Positions 26,728 through 35,124 of a stretch of DNA of 64,000 nt are shown piece after piece. The translations under genes were made by a program, and so were the position numbers. Source of the stretch: Paenibacillus riograndensis SBR5 (lineage in GTDB: Bacteria > Bacillota > Bacilli > Paenibacillales > Paenibacillaceae); the NCBI RefSeq assembly GCF_000981585.1, contig NZ_LN831776.1, positions 2,247,001 through 2,311,000 of the forward strand, written 5' to 3'. The notes beneath the pieces are model-generated. The model ran no database searches and was not told the DNA's origin. It saw only the letters and a program-made list of their open reading frames with translations. Every line of letters starts with the position of its first letter. The first letter of the stretch is position 1.

Positions 26728-27597
26728 GTGACAACTGCAAACGGCCAGTACGGGAACAAGGATATACTGCTGGGGGTAATGGGTGATCCTATCGCCCATA
26801 CCAAATCCCCGCTTATGCATACAGCGGCCTTGAAGGCGCTCGGCATTCCGGGAGCCTATGTTCCGTTGCATATTGCCCCCGGCCAGTTAGGTGAAGCCAT
26901 TCAGGCAATCCGAACACTGGGATTCCGCGGGGTGAACGTGACCATTCCGCATAAGGTAGCGGTGATGGAATATATAGACAGGATTGATGACAGCGCGGTG
27001 GCTGTCGGAGCGGTCAACACGGTGGTCAATGACGATGGCGTTCTGACCGGATACAATACGGACGGGATTGGTTATGTCCGCTCGCTGAAAGCGGAAGCAA
27101 CGCCGGATTTGGCAGGCTCCCGGATTCTTGTCATCGGGGCCGGCGGGGCGGCAAGAGGGATTATTGCCGCGCTGCTGCTGGAACATCCGGCGGCAGTGGT
27201 GATTGCGAACCGGACGGTGGAGAAGTCGAAGCAGCTGGCGGAGGCTTTTCAGGGCAAAGGTACGGTTAACGGCATCGGAAACGATGAGATCGCAGCCCAT
27301 ATTGCGGATATGGATATTGTAATCAATACGACCTCCGTAGGCATGTACCCCCATATAGACGCTATGCCAATCGACCCCGCCTTACTCCGTGAAGGCATGA
27401 TTGTCAGTGATTTGATCTACAATCCGCTGCAGACCAGGCTGCTTACGGAGAGCCTGCAGCGGGGCTGCCGGATTCACGGCGGCCTGGGCATGTTCGTCTA
27501 CCAGGGAGCTTATTCGCTTGAGTACTGGAGCGGCCGGAGCGCTCCGGTGGATATCATGCGGCAGACAATTATAGATTGTCTCGGCGGCAGCGCCTAA
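26728..27597 (+). CDS. aroE: Shikimate dehydrogenase
   Basis: Reduces 3-dehydroshikimate to shikimate with NADPH in aromatic amino acid synthesis. Substrate-binding SKSPLMH-like residues appear as TKSPLMH (25-31), the catalytic Lys76 lies in NVTIPHK and Asp112 in YNTDG. The nucleotide-binding loop GAGGAA is at 137-142, followed by ANRT, where the Arg favours NADP. At 289 aa it is full length. It begins with GTG at 26728 behind AGGAGGG. Its place behind yqeH is the same as in Bacillus. Confidence 0.97.
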   Translation: MTTANGQYGNKDILLGVMGDPIAHTKSPLMHTAALKALGIPGAYVPLHIAPGQLGEAIQAIRTLGFRGVNVTIPHKVAVMEYIDRIDDSAVAVGAVNTVVNDDGVLTGYNTDGIGYVRSLKAEATPDLAGSRILVIGAGGAARGIIAALLLEHPAAVVIANRTVEKSKQLAEAFQGKGTVNGIGNDEIAAHIADMDIVINTTSVGMYPHIDAMPIDPALLREGMIVSDLIYNPLQTRLLTESLQRGCRIHGGLGMFVYQGAYSLEYWSGRSAPVDIMRQTIIDCLGGSA

Positions 27598-27729
27598 TCC
27601 TCAACCTTCCGGTGCGTCTTGCATATCTTCTCTACAGGGATATCTTTTCCGCCAGCTTTATCAAATAGGGTTCATTAGTTTATTGCAGTTAGGGTAATAA
27701 TATTTGTTAATTAAGGAGCTTGTTCATTT

Positions 27730-28023
27730 ATGTTAACTGGAAAACAAAAACGCTATCTCCGCTCGCTGGCGCATCATCTGGATGCTGTATTTCAAGTTGG
27801 CAAAGGCGGGGTCAACGACCATCTGATCCGCCATATTGAAGAGGCGATTGAAAAACGGGAGCTGATGAAGATCAGCGTGCTGAACAACAATACGGATGAT
27901 CCGAAGGAAATCGGCGCCGCACTTGCGGAGCAGTCAGGCTCCGAGCTGGTGCAGGTCATCGGCAAGACGATCATTCTGTACAAGGAGTCACGCGACAACA
28001 AAACCATCGAGCTGCCCCGCTAA
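27730..28023 (+). CDS. yhbY: YhbY-type RNA-binding protein (CRM domain)
   Basis: A 97-aa single CRM-domain protein that binds pre-ribosomal RNA and is linked to 50S/30S assembly. It shows the N-terminal LTGKQKRYLRSLAHHLDAVFQVGKGG block and the end IGKTIILYKESRDN typical of the family; the GxxG loop is VGKGG. AAGGAG lies upstream of the ATG. Equivalent to yqeI of Bacillus subtilis. Confidence 0.95.
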   Translation: MLTGKQKRYLRSLAHHLDAVFQVGKGGVNDHLIRHIEEAIEKRELMKISVLNNNTDDPKEIGAALAEQSGSELVQVIGKTIILYKESRDNKTIELPR

Positions 28024-28085
28024 AAGCGGCCCCCCCAGCTTGCGGGAGCGTGCAGTTAACCTGTTAATAAGAGGAGGTAGACCTC

Positions 28086-28688
28086 TTGAGAGTTGGAATT
28101 ATGGGAGGGACCTTTGATCCTCTTCATATCGGCCATATGATGGCAGCGGAGACTGCCAGGGAGTCCTACGCACTGGAAGAGGTATGGTTCATGCCTTCGC
28201 ATATTCCGCCGCATAAGCATGAGGCCGGTGCGTCGGGCGAGGAACGGCTGGCCATGGTCGAGGGTGCTGTCAGGAATCATGCCGCTTTTGGCATTCTGGA
28301 CCTCGAAATCGCCAGGGGCGGCGTATCCTACACCTTTGAAACGATTACCATGCTGCAGGAGGAATATCCGGAGCATGAATTTTTTTTCATAGTAGGCGCG
28401 GACATGGTCCAGTATCTGCCGAAGTGGCACGGAATTGAAGAGCTGGTGCGGCGTCTGACCTTTATCGGGGTAGGACGGCCGGGCACACCGCTGGATCTTG
28501 CGGCCTTGCCCGGCTTCATTGCCGAGAAGGTGCTGCTGGCGGACATGCCGCTCGTGGATATCTCTTCAACGATGCTTCGGGCCCGGGCCGCCGAAGGCAA
28601 GTCTATCCGCTATATGGTGCCGGATGCTGTATATGATTATGTTCAAAGGAGTGGATTGTATGGCACTCAGCCGCGAAGCGCTGATTGA
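28086..28688 (+). CDS. nadD: Nicotinate-nucleotide adenylyltransferase
   Basis: Makes deamido-NAD from nicotinate mononucleotide and ATP. The nucleotidyl-transfer motif GGTFDPLHIGH is at 7-17, and the C-terminal ISSTMLRAR motif binds the phosphates. 200 aa is normal length. Start is TTG at 28086, eight bases behind GAGGAGG; no ATG fits. It overlaps yqeK by 29 bp. Confidence 0.96.
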   Translation: MRVGIMGGTFDPLHIGHMMAAETARESYALEEVWFMPSHIPPHKHEAGASGEERLAMVEGAVRNHAAFGILDLEIARGGVSYTFETITMLQEEYPEHEFFFIVGADMVQYLPKWHGIEELVRRLTFIGVGRPGTPLDLAALPGFIAEKVLLADMPLVDISSTMLRARAAEGKSIRYMVPDAVYDYVQRSGLYGTQPRSAD

Positions 28689-29238
28689 AGCCGTCTCCGC
28701 ACAGATGCCCGACAAACGCTGGAAGCACACACTGGGCGTGATGGAGACATCGGTGAAGCTGGCAGAACGTTACGGCGGTGACCCCGTCCGTGCCGAAACG
28801 GCGGCGATTCTGCATGATGTGGCCAAATACTGGCCGGTCGAACGAATGAAGGAGATCATTGAGGCAAACGGGCTGTCCGCCGAGCTGCTGAGCTATGACA
28901 AGCAGCTGTGGCATGCGGAGGTGGGCGCTTTTGTGGCCGGGGATGAATACGGGATTACCGATCCTGAGGTGCTGGATGCTATACGGTACCATACCTCCGG
29001 GCGCGAGAACATGGGCCTGCTGGAGAAGATCGTATGTCTCGCTGATTATATTGAACCGGGGCGGGATTTTCCGGGGGTAGATCATATCCGCAAGCTGTCC
29101 AAGGCAAGTCTGGAGGAAGGGCTGCTGGCCGGATTCGACTCCACGATCAGCCTGCTGCTGCAGAAGCGGCAGATTGTGTTTCCGCTCACCGTACTGGCCC
29201 GCAACGACCTAGTAAGAATATTGGAGGATAAAATATGA
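28660..29238 (+). CDS. yqeK: HD-domain hydrolase YqeK (diadenosine tetraphosphatase)
   Basis: A 192-aa HD-superfamily protein that cleaves Ap4A symmetrically in characterised members. Metal ligands: His23 in KHTLGVM and the doublet His52-Asp53 in ILHDVAKYW, with a later ESVDHIRKLS-like region. AAAGGAG is placed before the ATG at 28660, inside the end of nadD; the frame is open further upstream but that part would lie within nadD. It overlaps rsfS by four bases. Confidence 0.93.
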   Translation: MALSREALIEAVSAQMPDKRWKHTLGVMETSVKLAERYGGDPVRAETAAILHDVAKYWPVERMKEIIEANGLSAELLSYDKQLWHAEVGAFVAGDEYGITDPEVLDAIRYHTSGRENMGLLEKIVCLADYIEPGRDFPGVDHIRKLSKASLEEGLLAGFDSTISLLLQKRQIVFPLTVLARNDLVRILEDKI

Positions 29239-29582
29239 CGATAGAATCAAGCAAGCTTTTGCAATTGGCCCTTAAAGCCGCCGAAGATAAAAAAGCAATG
29301 AATGTGGTTGCGCTTGACCTGCGCAGCGTGTCACCGATCAGCGACTATTTTGTCATCTGCCACGGGAATTCCGACACACAGGTACAGGCTATTGCCACAG
29401 AAGTACGCAAGGTGGTTCATGAAGCCGGCGGCGTAATCCGCGGCATTGAAGGCATGGATGCAGCCCGCTGGGTCCTGATGGATCTGGGAGACGTGATTGT
29501 GCATGTCTTCCACCGCGATGAGCGCGAATACTACAATATCGAGCGTCTGTGGTCCGACGCCAAGGTTGTGGAACCCGTATGA
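29235..29582 (+). CDS. rsfS: Ribosomal silencing factor RsfS
   Basis: Binds ribosomal protein L14 and blocks 30S-50S joining during starvation. The 115-aa protein shows SDYFVICHGNSDTQVQAIA and the C-terminal WVLMDLGDVIVHVFH...RLW blocks that define the family. Overlaps yqeK and cvfB by four bases each. Confidence 0.96.
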   Translation: MTIESSKLLQLALKAAEDKKAMNVVALDLRSVSPISDYFVICHGNSDTQVQAIATEVRKVVHEAGGVIRGIEGMDAARWVLMDLGDVIVHVFHRDEREYYNIERLWSDAKVVEPV

Positions 29583-30514
29583 GTCTGATTGCCGGAACTA
29601 CGGTTACATTGGAAGTTTTGCGTGAGGTGTCCCCTTACGGGTACTTCCTGGGCGCGGGCGGCCAGGAAGTCATGCTGCACTATACGGAACTCGTTGGCAG
29701 CAAGCCTAAGACTGGAGACAAGGTGGAGGTATTCATCTTCTTCGATACGGAGGACCGCCTGGCGGCCACAATGAAGAAGCCGTTCCTGACTCTGGGCGAG
29801 ATGGCCCTGCTGGAAGTGGCGGACATTCATCCCCGCCTGGGCTGCTTCCTGGAGATGGGGCTGGGACGGCAGCTGCTGCTGCCGATCCGTGAGCTCCCGG
29901 AGCTGGTTGAGCTGCGTCCGCAGGTAGGCGATAAGGTATTTGTGCTCATGGAGCATGACAAGCAGGGGCGCCTGCGCGCCAAGCTGGCCGGGGAGCAGGA
30001 GCTTGCACCGCTTGCCCTTCCTGCGCCTGCCTCCTGGATGGGGCAGACGGTTAAGGCCCGCGTGTACAAGCCGCTGCAGATGGGTACCTTTGTGCTTGTG
30101 GACGGCGGTGTGCTGGGCTTCGGAATCATCGGCATGGTCCATTCCTCCGAACGCAGCCGCCTGCTGCGGCTCGGCGAGGAATTCGAGGCCCGCGTCTCCC
30201 ATATCCGTGAAGACGGCCGGGTGAATCTGTCCATGTCGCAGCGCAAGGAAATCGGCCGGGATGTTGATTCCGCCGCGCTGCTGGACTTCCTGAAGGAACG
30301 TCCGGGCGGAGCGATGCCGTATTCGGATGCCACACCGCCGGAGATCATCAAGCAGCGGTTTGGCATCAGCAAGTCGGCATTCAAGCGTGCCCTCGGCAAG
30401 CTGATGAAGGAAGGTCTTGTTACGCAAAAGGAGAATTGGACCTATCTGGCCCGCAGCGAAGAGGATGGAGCGGATCAAGGACAGTCCAAGGACAACGGGG
30501 TGCCCGGATCATAA
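29579..30514 (+). CDS. cvfB: CvfB-family S1-type RNA-binding protein
   Basis: A 311-aa protein of the CvfB/YitL family: a chain of S1-like OB folds followed by a C-terminal winged helix (PPEIIKQRFGISKSAFKRALGKLMKEGLV). SRLLRLGEEFEARVSHIREDGRVNLSM-type strands show the third S1 unit. The ATG at 29579 overlaps the rsfS stop; the frame upstream lies inside rsfS. Homologs affect virulence gene expression in Staphylococcus. In Bacillus subtilis the equivalent gene is elsewhere, so this insertion between rsfS and yqeM is a lineage feature. Confidence 0.88.
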   Translation: MSLIAGTTVTLEVLREVSPYGYFLGAGGQEVMLHYTELVGSKPKTGDKVEVFIFFDTEDRLAATMKKPFLTLGEMALLEVADIHPRLGCFLEMGLGRQLLLPIRELPELVELRPQVGDKVFVLMEHDKQGRLRAKLAGEQELAPLALPAPASWMGQTVKARVYKPLQMGTFVLVDGGVLGFGIIGMVHSSERSRLLRLGEEFEARVSHIREDGRVNLSMSQRKEIGRDVDSAALLDFLKERPGGAMPYSDATPPEIIKQRFGISKSAFKRALGKLMKEGLVTQKENWTYLARSEEDGADQGQSKDNGVPGS

Positions 30515-30641
30515 CGGGCCGGAAGCTGATAGCCTGCTCGTAATAAGGTGGCAGGGACTTAAGGAGCGCTAGCAGCCGGAAGCCTCAACCTTCCCTGTAG
30601 TCACAATCAACGATTTACAGACAGAAAGTCGGTGTAAGCCA

Positions 30642-31412
30642 GTGTCTTCCTATGGGAAATTTGCATATGTATACGATGAACTGATGGCGGATATGCCGTA
30701 TCCGGATTGGCTGGCCTTTGCGGAGGCGGCATGGAGCAAATACGGCAAGCCCCTGACGGTTGCAGAGCTGGGATGCGGAACCGGAAGCATCACCATTCCG
30801 CTCGCGGCCTCCGGCTACCACATGACGGGAATTGACTTGTCTTCGGATATGCTCTCCGTGGCACAGATGAAGATGGAGCGCCATCCGCAGGGGCGGCGTT
30901 TTCTGCGCGAGGGCAGTGTGCGCTGGGTTCGGCAGAACATGAAGGAATGGGAGCTGCCGGAACCGGTCGATTCAGTCATTTCCTTTTGCGATTGCCTGAA
31001 TTATGTGCTGGAAGAGCGGGATATCACCTCCGTATTTGAATGCACCTATGCCGGTCTTAAGGCCGGAGGCACCTTCCTCTTCGATGTGCATCATCCGAAT
31101 ACACTCATCCGTTATGAGGAGGAGCAGCCGTTTGTGCTGGACGAGCCTGCGGTATCGTATATCTGGACCTGTGAAATGGATGTTCCGCGCCGGGAGATTG
31201 AGCATCATCTGTCCATCTTCGCCCGTGAAGAGGGAGGGAGCGGCCTGTACCGCCGTTTTGAAGAGACGCACATCCAGCGGGCCTATGACCCGGAGTGGAT
31301 GGCAGAAGAGCTGCGGAAGGCGGGCTTCAGCGAAGTGAAGGTCTACGCCGATTTTGAGTGGGTGGAGGCCGACGACAGCGCCGGACGGCTGTTCTATGTA
31401 GCGGTAAAATAA
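30642..31412 (+). CDS. Class I SAM-dependent methyltransferase (YqeM-like)
   Basis: A 256-aa methyltransferase. SAM motif I is VAELGCGTGSITIPLA, followed by the acidic GIDLSSDML loop and motif II in VDSVISFCDCLNYVLE. It begins YGKFAYVYDELMADMPYPDW, as in YqeM of Bacillus, which also closes this gene run. The start is a GTG with a poor ribosome site (GGTGTAAG). The substrate is not known. Confidence 0.88.
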   Translation: MSSYGKFAYVYDELMADMPYPDWLAFAEAAWSKYGKPLTVAELGCGTGSITIPLAASGYHMTGIDLSSDMLSVAQMKMERHPQGRRFLREGSVRWVRQNMKEWELPEPVDSVISFCDCLNYVLEERDITSVFECTYAGLKAGGTFLFDVHHPNTLIRYEEEQPFVLDEPAVSYIWTCEMDVPRREIEHHLSIFAREEGGSGLYRRFEETHIQRAYDPEWMAEELRKAGFSEVKVYADFEWVEADDSAGRLFYVAVK

Positions 31413-31425
31413 ACAGTAGATGATG

Positions 31426-31455
31426 AAGGTCCTACCATTCAGGGAGGGCCTTTTT
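31426..31455 (+). terminator. Terminator of the yqeG-yqeM run
   Basis: AAGGTCCT and GGGAGGGCCTTTTT form a short stem with T5. A second perfect 10-bp hairpin, AAGGCGTGCC with GGCACGCCTT (31462-31485), follows and may serve the convergent gene. Confidence 0.7.
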
Positions 31456-31498
31456 GCTGTTAAGGCGTGCCCGGAGGCACGCCTTGTTATAAAAACTA

Positions 31499-32491
<993 letters not shown>

Positions 32492-32624
32492 TTTTGTTCC
32501 TCCCTAAATAATGAAAATTAGATTGTTATCACCCAAGTGTTTAAAGCCTAGGAACAAAAAACATAATATCATGAGAACTGAATAAAGTAAACAAAAAGTA
32601 TATAAAATGTCTATTTAGTATAGT

Positions 32625-32654
32625 TTGTCTAAAATCATGATTTTGAGATATAAT
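32625..32654 (+). promoter_or_regulatory. Promoter of the tetR gene with palindromic operator
   Basis: TTGTCT (32625-32630) and TATAAT (32649-32654) are 18 bp apart. The spacer begins with the perfect palindrome AAAATCATGATTTT (32631-32644), placed where a repressor would block polymerase. This suggests autoregulation and possibly control of the divergent reductase gene. Confidence 0.65.
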
Positions 32655-32677
32655 ATATTTTATAAGGGGGCAGTTAG

Positions 32678-33337
32678 ATGGAACGGCAGATTGAAAAACA
32701 ACATCAGATGAGGCAAAAGCTTACTAACAGATTGTTATTACACGTTAGAAAAAATGGGTTTCAAGGTTTGAAGATGGATGAAATCTCAAAGATTATGGAT
32801 ATAAGCAGGGCGACTTTATATAAATATTTCTCCACCAAAGAAGATATTATTACGTTTATTGTGAGTGCTTTTGTCGAATACATCCACGAGATTATTGAAG
32901 ATTCTGACTCTGATCAATTATTCGTTCAGCGATTTCAGCAAACATTTGAACAAACAATCTTATTAAAAGAGTACATCACAGACATTTTCCTAAGGGAACT
33001 TGAAAATAGTTACCCTGAGAACTATGAGCGGCTAAAAGAAGCCATGAAGCAACGAGAAGATCAGGAATTGGCTTTTTATGATGAAGGAATAAAAGAGGGT
33101 TTTTTTAATAAGATTGATGGCAGGCTTATCATTATGCAAGATGAGATTCTAAGTAACGTTTTAGATGTAAAGTACTTGATGGAGAATCATTTGACCGTGT
33201 ATCAGGTGCTATTTGACTATTACACTCTAAAGAAATTCCAGTTGTTTAAACCTGATAAAATTAAAATGATGGATGACAACCTGATGATCCCTAGAATTGA
33301 GCATATGGCACAAAAAATTTCGAAGAACTTGTATTAA
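32678..33337 (+). CDS. TetR/AcrR-family transcriptional regulator
   Basis: A 219-aa repressor-type protein. The N-terminal HTH is typical of TetR: KMDEISKIMDISRATLYKYFSTKEDII (about 27-55), followed by an all-helical ligand-binding part without a recognisable subfamily. AAGGGGG precedes the ATG. It is divergent from the aldo/keto reductase, which suggests control of that gene by an electrophile or carbonyl compound; this is inference from layout. Confidence 0.9.
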   Translation: MERQIEKQHQMRQKLTNRLLLHVRKNGFQGLKMDEISKIMDISRATLYKYFSTKEDIITFIVSAFVEYIHEIIEDSDSDQLFVQRFQQTFEQTILLKEYITDIFLRELENSYPENYERLKEAMKQREDQELAFYDEGIKEGFFNKIDGRLIIMQDEILSNVLDVKYLMENHLTVYQVLFDYYTLKKFQLFKPDKIKMMDDNLMIPRIEHMAQKISKNLY

Positions 33338-33392
33338 ACTTAGCAATGAGGATTAATTGACCATGTCAAAAGCAAGGAATACAGAAAGTAAG

Positions 33393-33422
33393 AGCATTTC
33401 TTTGTAATGAGAAATGCTTTTT
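33393..33422 (+). terminator. Terminator of tetR
   Basis: AGCATTTCT pairs perfectly with AGAAATGCT (33410-33418) around 8 bases, followed by T5. Confidence 0.85.
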
Positions 33423-33549
33423 ATATTTGTCAAAAATAAAAGGATATCCAAATACAATAATAGTATAAAAACAATATATATTTATTTTAAAACGATAAAT
33501 CATGTGCTAAAATGATGTTATCATTAAATAAGTGGAGGAGGTGTTTTAA

Positions 33550-34035
33550 ATGAATATTAAACGATTTTCAACCACTTTCTTAAAGGTAATTATTTTTCTG
33601 GCTGGAATTGCAGTGCTTGCTTTGTGTATATTTTTAGTGCCCCATATGGCGAATTTCGCAGCAAAATTGTATCCAAATATTGCCTTGATGAAATATCTTG
33701 TTTTCATCGTGATGTATGGAGCGGCTGTGCCTTTTTACTTTGCTCTCTATCAGGCTTTCAATCTTTTACGGTACATTGACGAGAACACAGCGTTCTCTGA
33801 ATTATCTGTAAAGGCGTTAAAGAACATAAAGTGCTGTGCGATTACAATCAGTGGTTTATATGTATTAGGTTTGCCACTCTTTCGTTTTATAGCGAAGAAA
33901 GTGGACCCTCCTATTGGATTAATGGGGCTCATTATCATTTTTGCTTCGTTGGTTATCGCCGTTTTTGCTGCTATCCTCCAACGGCTTCTACAAGAAGCGA
34001 TTAACATAAAATTAGAAAATGATTTGACGGTCTGA
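33550..34035 (+). CDS. DUF2975 membrane protein
   Basis: A 161-aa protein with four hydrophobic helices (about 10-32, 48-70, 92-112, 122-145) and the conserved loop RYIDENTAFSELSVKALKNIKCCA of DUF2975. GGAGGAGGTG precedes the ATG. Family members are usually encoded with a small YozG-type HTH protein, as here; the membrane protein is thought to affect that regulator, but function is not established. Confidence 0.88.
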   Translation: MNIKRFSTTFLKVIIFLAGIAVLALCIFLVPHMANFAAKLYPNIALMKYLVFIVMYGAAVPFYFALYQAFNLLRYIDENTAFSELSVKALKNIKCCAITISGLYVLGLPLFRFIAKKVDPPIGLMGLIIIFASLVIAVFAAILQRLLQEAINIKLENDLTV

Positions 34036-34045
34036 GGTGGGGGAT

Positions 34046-34195
34046 ATGACAATTATCATTAATAATGATGTGATGTTAGCAAAACGAAAAATAAGCGTAA
34101 CGGAGCTTTCGGAGAGAGTTGGAATTACTATGGCGAATCTATGTAAGACTTTGGATTGTCAGCCAAGTGATATTTTGGAGTGCAAACGCGACTAA
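34046..34195 (+). pseudogene. YozG-type HTH regulator with internal deletion
   Basis: A 49-aa frame behind GAGGTGGGGG. It begins MTIIINNDVMLAKRKISVTE and continues LSERVGITMANL, then jumps to CKTLDCQPSDILE. In the family the sequence between MANL and CKALDCQPGDILE is about 19-20 residues (the turn and recognition helix, roughly SILKNGKAKAIRFSTLEAI, from memory). That part is missing in frame, so the protein cannot read DNA normally. Either a dead gene or a dominant-negative form of the partner of the DUF2975 protein. Confidence 0.75.
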
Positions 34196-34315
34196 TTTAT
34201 TAAACGTTTTTCAAAAACTGAGTAATCTCCAATTCAAAACCCCCGTTAAATCAACAACTCCAGTCCAACACTTTATTTTCACCGAACACGAAAAACCCTA
34301 GTTTTCCCGCTGATT

Positions 34316-34448
34316 CGGACTCAGGAGCCGTTATATCGTTCATTCGGTTTTAAAATGAGGAGAAATAGGTCACATAGTGGAATCTGAGTCCGTTTGCCCT
34401 GGAGAATAGCCTGATCCGCCCCCAATAAGGATCTCCTGTCCGCATCAT
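34316..34448. repeat. Copy of the palindromic repeat family
   Basis: CGGACTCAGGAGCCGTTATA near 34316 is inverted as TAGTGGAATCTGAGTCCG near 34375-34392, and the segment ending CTCCTGTCCGCATC matches the other copies at 16583-16762 and 19298-19370. The left outer arm is not evident here. Confidence 0.7.
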
Positions 34449-34490
34449 TCGCGGCTGAATCGTGAGTGGACCACGTAAAGTGCCTCAGAG

Positions 34491-34730
34491 CTTGCACGAA
34501 GTACAACAATCTATGCTCTAAGCACGCCGAATCGGCGATAAACTTGCACGAAGTACAACAATCTACGCTCTAAGTACGCCGAATCGGCGATAATCTTGCA
34601 CGTAATACAACAATGTACGCTCTAAGTATGCCGAATCGGCGATAATCTTGCACGGAGTACAACAATCTGTGCTCTAAGTACGCTGAATCGGCGATAATCT
34701 TGCCTATGGTCCAACAATCCGGGCTACGTG
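34491..34730. repeat. Tandem repeat, four 52-bp units plus a partial fifth
   Basis: Units start at 34491, 34543, 34595 and 34647, with a degenerate fifth from 34699. Each contains GTACAACAATCTAYGCTCTAAG and the small palindrome GCCGAATCGGC. No gene is supported between 34196 and 34822. Confidence 0.9.
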
Positions 34731-34788
34731 CGCCTCAAGTTCATATTCAACTGCCGAAGAAAATTTTATGCTGTGCAAAAATAAGAAC

Positions 34789-34807
34789 CGGCCCAGGACG
34801 GGCCGGC
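34789..34807 (-). terminator. Terminator of the 52-aa membrane protein gene
   Basis: CCGGCCC aggac GGGCCGG; on the minus strand it is followed by TTCTTATTTTT. Confidence 0.75.
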
Positions 34808-34822
34808 ATCTTTCAACCTTTT

Positions 34823-34981
34823 TCAGCGGTGCTCGAACAGATCGATGGCTCCCAGCACGATGTGGGCGAGGCCAAATCCAAGAATACCTGTAGCGGCCAT
34901 CTTATACCGGCTGCCTAAAAAAGCTGCGCTTGAAGCGGTGACTACAGTTCCAAGAACGGTGGGAATCAAACCTTCACGCAT
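34823..34981 (-). CDS. Small membrane protein (52 aa)
   Basis: A short gene with GAGGGAG before the ATG at 34981 and its own terminator. The protein starts MREGLIPTVLGTVVTASSAA and continues FLGSRYKMAATGILGFGLAHIVLGAIDLFEH: two hydrophobic segments split by a basic RYK, with a conserved-looking GFGLAHIVLGxIDL end. I recall similar short Bacillales proteins that databases label, without basis, asparagine synthase. Function unknown; it should sit in the membrane. Confidence 0.75.
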   Translation of the reverse strand: MREGLIPTVLGTVVTASSAAFLGSRYKMAATGILGFGLAHIVLGAIDLFEHR

Positions 34982-35071
34982 CCGAAACACTCCCTCTTAA
35001 GCTGGTTTGAAAGACATGGTTAGTGTGGGTTAAGGCGCGGGACTTTATACTGTGGAGATGGCTTCCATAAA

Positions 35072-35113
35072 AAAGACCATATGCCGGGCAGCATGCCCTG
35101 CACATGGTCTTTG
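35072..35113 (-). terminator. Terminator of the HTH regulator gene
   Basis: AAAGACCATATGC and GCACATGGTCTTT form a long stem with an inner GGGCA/TGCCC pair; six T follow on the minus strand. Confidence 0.85.
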
Positions 35114-35124
35114 CGGTGCGCAGC

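Noticed and set aside
25584..26846. 420-codon frame on the minus strand opposite yqeH
   Set aside because: Antisense to a conserved GTPase gene with all motifs intact; no ribosome site.
30515..30641. T-box or riboswitch before the methyltransferase gene (GGTGGCAGGGACT)
   Set aside because: It lacks the T-box core and specifier loop, and there is no terminator/antiterminator pair.
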